From an uncultured Sphaerochaeta sp. (lineage in GTDB: Bacteria > Spirochaetota > Spirochaetia > Sphaerochaetales > Sphaerochaetaceae), in contig NZ_OY781939.1 in the NCBI RefSeq assembly GCF_963677315.1, positions 2,170,001 through 2,234,000 on the forward strand: 64,000 nucleotides of DNA, read 5' to 3'. Under the pieces are notes generated by a model. It saw only the letters and a list, made by a program, of their open reading frames with translations, did no database searches and had not been told where the DNA came from. The stretch's first letter is position 1. Each line of letters starts with the position of its first letter. Positions 60,364 to 64,000 of the stretch are shown here, in pieces. Made by a program: the position numbers and the translations under genes.

Positions 60364-61138
60364 GAGCCTGAAAAGTCGGACTTGTGTAAGAAAATGCGCA
60401 AGCCTGTTTCATCAGTTGTCCCAGGAGATGGACACCTCGTATCTGTATGGACTGCTCACGCTCTCTGAAGAGCAGCAGTTTTCTGAGGTGTTGGATGAAG
60501 AACAAAGAAAGCAGTTGCGTTCGCTGATAAGAAGAGTCCCCTTGGTCCAAGGAAGAGATTTGGCAATCCTTCTCGAGGATATCCACTATTTTCTCCTTGA
60601 TGTCTTGGGAAGTGACCCCTCCGATTGGGACCTCACCGATGATCAGGGGGCGCTTGATGCGTCAGCTCGCCTCATCCTTCCCCATATCCTGGTGCTCGAC
60701 CGCCTTCGTTCTCCTTATAATATTGGATCAATATTCCGTAGTGCAGACTCCTTTGGAGTGCAGAAAATCTATTTGATCGAAGGGTGTGCAAGGCTCGACC
60801 ATCCGCGTACCAGAAAGACCAGCAGGGGATGTATCGATACAGTGGACCATGAGGTCCTGCCTGAGGGAGTAGTGCTGCAACGGATACAATCTCTTCCCCT
60901 CTTTGCTTTGGAGACAGGAGGTAGGGAACTCTCCCAGTTTCCCTTTCCGAGGGAAGGGGTAGGGATTATCGGTGGGGAGGAGCTGGGTGTCAGTCCCTCC
61001 TTGCTGAAGGCAAGTGAAGCCTCCCTTGGCCGGTTGACCCTCCCGATGGGTGGAACCAAGGGTTCCCTGAATGTAGCGGTAGCCACAGGGATTATGCTCT
61101 GCAGTTGGTACCAGAGAGCTAACCCCGGTTGGATGTAA
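60341..61138 (+). CDS. SpoU/TrmH-family RNA 2'-O-methyltransferase
   Basis: 265 residues with the three SPOUT motifs: RSPYNIGSIFRSADSFG, GIIGGEELGVSP and LPMGGTKGSLNVAVATG. The N-terminal 110 residues are unusual for the family and may recognise RNA. The target nucleotide is not evident. ATG 60341 follows AGGA by 6 bases inside rsmI; cotranscribed with it. The 3' end overlaps the convergent gene by 20 bases. Confidence 0.85.
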   Translation: MITLKKLRSLKSRTCVRKCASLFHQLSQEMDTSYLYGLLTLSEEQQFSEVLDEEQRKQLRSLIRRVPLVQGRDLAILLEDIHYFLLDVLGSDPSDWDLTDDQGALDASARLILPHILVLDRLRSPYNIGSIFRSADSFGVQKIYLIEGCARLDHPRTRKTSRGCIDTVDHEVLPEGVVLQRIQSLPLFALETGGRELSQFPFPREGVGIIGGEELGVSPSLLKASEASLGRLTLPMGGTKGSLNVAVATGIMLCSWYQRANPGWM

Positions 61139-63155
61139 CTGCTACATACATTCGTTTCAGCTTATCTTCAATATCGAAGTTGAAATTCCCTGCACTCCAG
61201 TTGCCCTTTGCATTGCGAACGCCGACACTCCTTCCGGTGAGTATCTGCATCGCTTCATCTATGGTGCTGACCGGATAAATGAAGAATTGCTTCTCCTTGA
61301 TGGCGTTCAGTACCTCATAAGGAAGGATAAGATTGCGGACATTCTGCTTTGGAATGATGACTCCCTGTTTTCCGGTGAGTCCTGTTGCCAAACAAGTACG
61401 GAAGAATCCCTCAATCTTTTCGTTGATGCCTCCAACCGGCTGGATCAAGCCCATTTGATTGACCGATCCTGTCACTGCGATATCCTGGCGGACAGGCAGG
61501 TCCCCGATTGCAGAGAGCAGTGCAAGCAGTTCGCTGGAGGAAGCACTATCTCCATCAACCTCTGCATAGGATTGCTCAAAGGCAATACCGGCGTAAATGG
61601 AGAGTGGGAACGTGCGGGCATAATGTTTGCGTAGGTATCCCTCCAGGATAAGGAGGCCCTTGTCATGAATTTCCCCACTGAGTCCGGCTTCATGTTCAAT
61701 ATTAACAATGCCTTCATTTCCTGGACTGGCCGTGCAGGATATGACGGTAGGGGTTCCAAAGGAAGCACTGCCACGGTCCATGACAGCCAAGCCGTTGACT
61801 ACCCCGACTTTTGTGCCGGAGAGGCTGATGATCATATCACCACTGAGAATCTCTTCATTGATTTTACTTTCACTGATGCCATTGATATATCCACGCTCCT
61901 CATTTACACGGAGAATGAGCTCACCGTCGATGGATGCCTGGTTATGGTGCTTCGCCCACCAGTGAGCTTCCTCAATGACGTCATACAGTGATGAGAAGTG
62001 AGTCGTCAGATGGGTGCGGGACTCCACATACCAGCAGGAGTACCGAAGCAACTGTCCAAAGGCGCTATCTTCAAGAGGGATCATGTGATGGTTCTTTGCA
62101 TAGGCATCCAAAGCCCAGATGCTCTGGGCAATTGCCTCCTTGGAGAGTTCCATCGAATAATCAAATTGTGCGCAGATCTTGAAGAGCGTCAGGAATCGCT
62201 CGTCCTCATCACAGAGCATGTCATAGACCTCTTCGCTCCCGATCAGAATGACCTTGATCGGGAGAGGGACCACCTGGGGCCTGATCATCTTGCTTTTCAG
62301 TTCCCCCTTGGTTACAAGCCCCGCTTCATAAGCCAAGGCGTTTGCATCGAGATACCGTTTGAGTGCTTCCCACAGGCCACTCTCGCCAAGGAGCTTTTCA
62401 GCCTCTATGACGATGAATCCACCTGCTGCCTCAAGCAGAGATCCTGCATGCAGACTGAGATGGGGTATTTTCTCATCTGAGTCGACTGAGCCAAAAAGGT
62501 TGTCGAAGGTAGGATAGGACTCAATAATCAGGGGCCGTTGTCTCGTCTGTGCATGATTGACCAGCAGGTTGGCTTGGTACTTCCGTGCTATCGGGGCACT
62601 CTTGAGCATCTCTGCATCAAGGTGCTGGATATGGATAGCTTCTCGGGCAAGATCCGCCTTGAGATGGGCAAAGTATGTGGAGAGTTGCCGATTTTCAGGG
62701 AACTGTTGTTCCAGTTGGTCCACAAGGCGTTCTGCTTTCTCGAGAAAGTGGTCGCTGTCTTGGGTAAGGGAGAGCAGGTCCTGATTGAATGCACTGCATG
62801 CATCACAGAATCGTTCTCCTTCCCCTGGGTGGAATGTGAGGGCAGAGGGGCTGTCTGGCTGTTTGAAATTACACACATAGACAATGTCCCTAATTGCATC
62901 GATATTGTTTCTCTGGTGATCGGCACAGTAACGTACAGCCTCATGTCTCCCGCTCGTGGCTTCTCCGCTTACAAAGATGTTGTATCCACATTTCTGTAGG
63001 CTGAGTCCAATCTCCAGGCTACGAAGCGCCCTTGGCTGGCCGACGATATGTTCGTTGCTGCCCAAGGCTCGGCATTCACTGATAAGCAAGGGATCAAAAT
63101 CGAAGGAAGCTTCTTCATAGGTGAGCGGATGAACCCGCTTTTTGGTATCGGTCAT
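61119..63155 (-). CDS. LonB-like AAA+ protease with degenerate Walker A
   Basis: 678 residues. The C-terminal Lon protease domain has the Ser/Lys dyad (DGDSASSSE and NEKIEGFF). The N-terminal AAA-like part has NIFVSGEATSGRHEAV where relatives read GxPGTGRT, and GGFIVIEAEKLL for Walker B. The lost Ser/Thr of the P-loop may weaken or abolish ATP binding. TTGACA-N17-TATAGT ends 6 bases before ATG 63155, so the message is leaderless. Confidence 0.85.
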   Translation of the reverse strand: MTDTKKRVHPLTYEEASFDFDPLLISECRALGSNEHIVGQPRALRSLEIGLSLQKCGYNIFVSGEATSGRHEAVRYCADHQRNNIDAIRDIVYVCNFKQPDSPSALTFHPGEGERFCDACSAFNQDLLSLTQDSDHFLEKAERLVDQLEQQFPENRQLSTYFAHLKADLAREAIHIQHLDAEMLKSAPIARKYQANLLVNHAQTRQRPLIIESYPTFDNLFGSVDSDEKIPHLSLHAGSLLEAAGGFIVIEAEKLLGESGLWEALKRYLDANALAYEAGLVTKGELKSKMIRPQVVPLPIKVILIGSEEVYDMLCDEDERFLTLFKICAQFDYSMELSKEAIAQSIWALDAYAKNHHMIPLEDSAFGQLLRYSCWYVESRTHLTTHFSSLYDVIEEAHWWAKHHNQASIDGELILRVNEERGYINGISESKINEEILSGDMIISLSGTKVGVVNGLAVMDRGSASFGTPTVISCTASPGNEGIVNIEHEAGLSGEIHDKGLLILEGYLRKHYARTFPLSIYAGIAFEQSYAEVDGDSASSSELLALLSAIGDLPVRQDIAVTGSVNQMGLIQPVGGINEKIEGFFRTCLATGLTGKQGVIIPKQNVRNLILPYEVLNAIKEKQFFIYPVSTIDEAMQILTGRSVGVRNAKGNWSAGNFNFDIEDKLKRMYVAVTSNRG

Positions 63156-63207
63156 GAAGGAACTATAGGTGGTGGAACAAAAGGTGTCAACTCTATATAC
63201 TAGGCTC
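63156..63207. promoter_or_regulatory. Divergent leaderless promoters
   Basis: Leftward: TTGACA (minus strand, 63085+ equivalent at 63185-63190), 17 bases, TATAGT (63162-63167), six bases, ATG 63155. Rightward: TATACT (63196-63201), six bases, ATG 63208. The two overlap within 52 bases. Confidence 0.75.
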
Positions 63208-63960
63208 ATGAAACGAAGCAAACTTGTTACCTATCTTGATACATATCTGGGACTTGGTTCTTTTGAGGGTTTGGACCGATCCCTCAACGGTTTGGTTGTG
63301 GGAGGAGTGGATAAAGAGGTCCGTAAGGTGGCTTTCGCCGTTGATGCCTGCCAAGCTACCTTTGAGAAAGCCATAGCAGAGGGTGCTGATCTGCTTATTG
63401 TTCACCATGGGCTCTACTGGGGAACCCCTCTGCCAATTACGGGATCACACCGTACGCGTATCAGTACGTTGCTGAAAGGGAATCTGGATCTGTATGTGGC
63501 ACATCTACCCCTCGATGCACACCCGGAAGTGGGAAACAATGTGGTCATGGCTGGAACGCTGGGTTTGCAGGACATTGAGCCCTTTGCCCCCTATAAAGGT
63601 ACCCTGTTGGGGTATAAGGGTGTGCTCAAGGAAGGGAGGGACACCAAGTGGATTGCTGAACAGCTTGGGTTTGAGAATCCAGTGGTGCTTCCATTCGGTA
63701 AGGATTCCATTACAACGGTGGGTATTGTCAGTGGAGGCGCAAGCAGTGATGTCTATACGGCTCTCGCTGATGGACTGGACTGTTTCATCACTGGGGAAGT
63801 GGAACATCAAATTTACCATGATGCACAGGAATCTGGTATCACGGTCATTGGTGGAGGACACTACCAAACGGAAATTTTCGGGGTGCAGGCTCTCTCAGAA
63901 CATATAAGGGATACGTTCGACCTTGAGGTTTGTTTTATTGCCAACCCCACTGGCTTATAG
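63208..63960 (+). CDS. Nif3-like dinuclear metal center protein
   Basis: 250 residues: VHHGLYWG, HLPLDAHPEVGNN and GGHYQTEIFG carry the metal ligands of the Nif3/GTP cyclohydrolase I type 2-like family, with EVEHQ before them. It forms hexamers in homologues; the exact role is unknown (often annotated as GTP cyclohydrolase 1 type 2-like). The ATG lies 6 bases after TATACT and lacks a ribosome binding site. Confidence 0.88.
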   Translation: MKRSKLVTYLDTYLGLGSFEGLDRSLNGLVVGGVDKEVRKVAFAVDACQATFEKAIAEGADLLIVHHGLYWGTPLPITGSHRTRISTLLKGNLDLYVAHLPLDAHPEVGNNVVMAGTLGLQDIEPFAPYKGTLLGYKGVLKEGRDTKWIAEQLGFENPVVLPFGKDSITTVGIVSGGASSDVYTALADGLDCFITGEVEHQIYHDAQESGITVIGGGHYQTEIFGVQALSEHIRDTFDLEVCFIANPTGL

Positions 63961-63973
63961 TATAGTCAACACC

Positions 63974-64000
63974 ATGGCACAGAAAGATACCAGCAGATTC
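63974..64000 (+). CDS. Start of a gene cut by the window end
   Basis: ATG 63974 reads MAQKDTSRF to the edge. TTGCCA-N17-TATAGT lies 7 bases upstream, the same leaderless arrangement as nearby genes. Product unknown. Confidence 0.5.

Noticed and set aside
1..64000. Search for tRNA, rRNA, CRISPR, insertion sequences and phage genes
   Set aside because: No cloverleaf-forming sequence, spaced repeat array, transposase or integrase text was noticed in either strand. This was done by eye and could miss a degenerate element.

Overview
The window looks like chromosomal DNA of a free-living, non-flagellated fermentative spirochaete of the Sphaerochaeta type. This is an inference from the gene mix: TctABC-type uptake with acid-sugar enzymes, ROK and FCD/FadR GntR regulators, Fe-alcohol dehydrogenase, split transketolase, a LonB-like protease, a moderate G+C content and AT-rich intergenic stretches. 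No rRNA, tRNA, CRISPR array, insertion sequence or prophage gene was seen.

Layout. 1-3.1 kb: phosphoesterase, ParB-like protein, flavodoxin and an orphan ABC ATPase. 3.2-9.8 kb: two paralogous GntR repressors flank a sucrose-phosphate-synthase-type gene and are followed by three small secreted proteins; a repeated GTTATAAGTTT-like motif occurs in the AT-rich gaps. 9.9-16.6 kb: a candidate stand-alone structured RNA, a ROK regulator, htpG, an MscS channel and a PrpR-type sigma54 activator. 16.8-29.7 kb: a catabolic island made of a PdxA2-like dehydrogenase, TctB/A/C transporter, racemase-family protein, two TIM-barrel isomerases, aldo/keto reductase, DUF362 protein, GntR repressor, split transketolase and Fe-ADH. 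29.8-32.4 kb: a metal ABC transporter whose ATPase carries a DUF1893 domain. 32.5-51 kb: mostly housekeeping genes (rlmE, rhomboid, adenosine deaminase, proS, aspS, carAB, CDF transporter). 51.2-59.4 kb: a 1214-residue repeat lipoprotein and two phage-shock (Psp) operons around a PspF-like activator. 59.6-64 kb: rsmI, a SpoU methyltransferase, a LonB-like protease and a Nif3-like protein.

The strongest unusual signal is sigma54 regulation. Five sites match TTGGCAC-N5-NTGCA with exact GG-N10-GC spacing. One drives the PdxA2/Tct operon, next to a palindrome cluster and beside its own PrpR-type activator. Two drive the two psp operons. The other two lie in the gene-free gap 34766-35308 and point left at two similar, roughly 95-100-nt units, each ending in a hairpin. 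I read these as tandem sigma54-dependent small RNAs with a conserved 5' end, an anti-Shine-Dalgarno CCUCCUU linker and a C-rich terminator loop; each has a GTGTG-N9-CACAC palindrome upstream. They recall Qrr or GlmY/GlmZ in logic but show no sequence relation that I can see.

A second general pattern is leaderless transcription. At least ten genes have a -10 hexamer followed by five to seven bases and then the start codon, with no Shine-Dalgarno site, which suggests that much of the housekeeping set here is translated from leaderless mRNAs.
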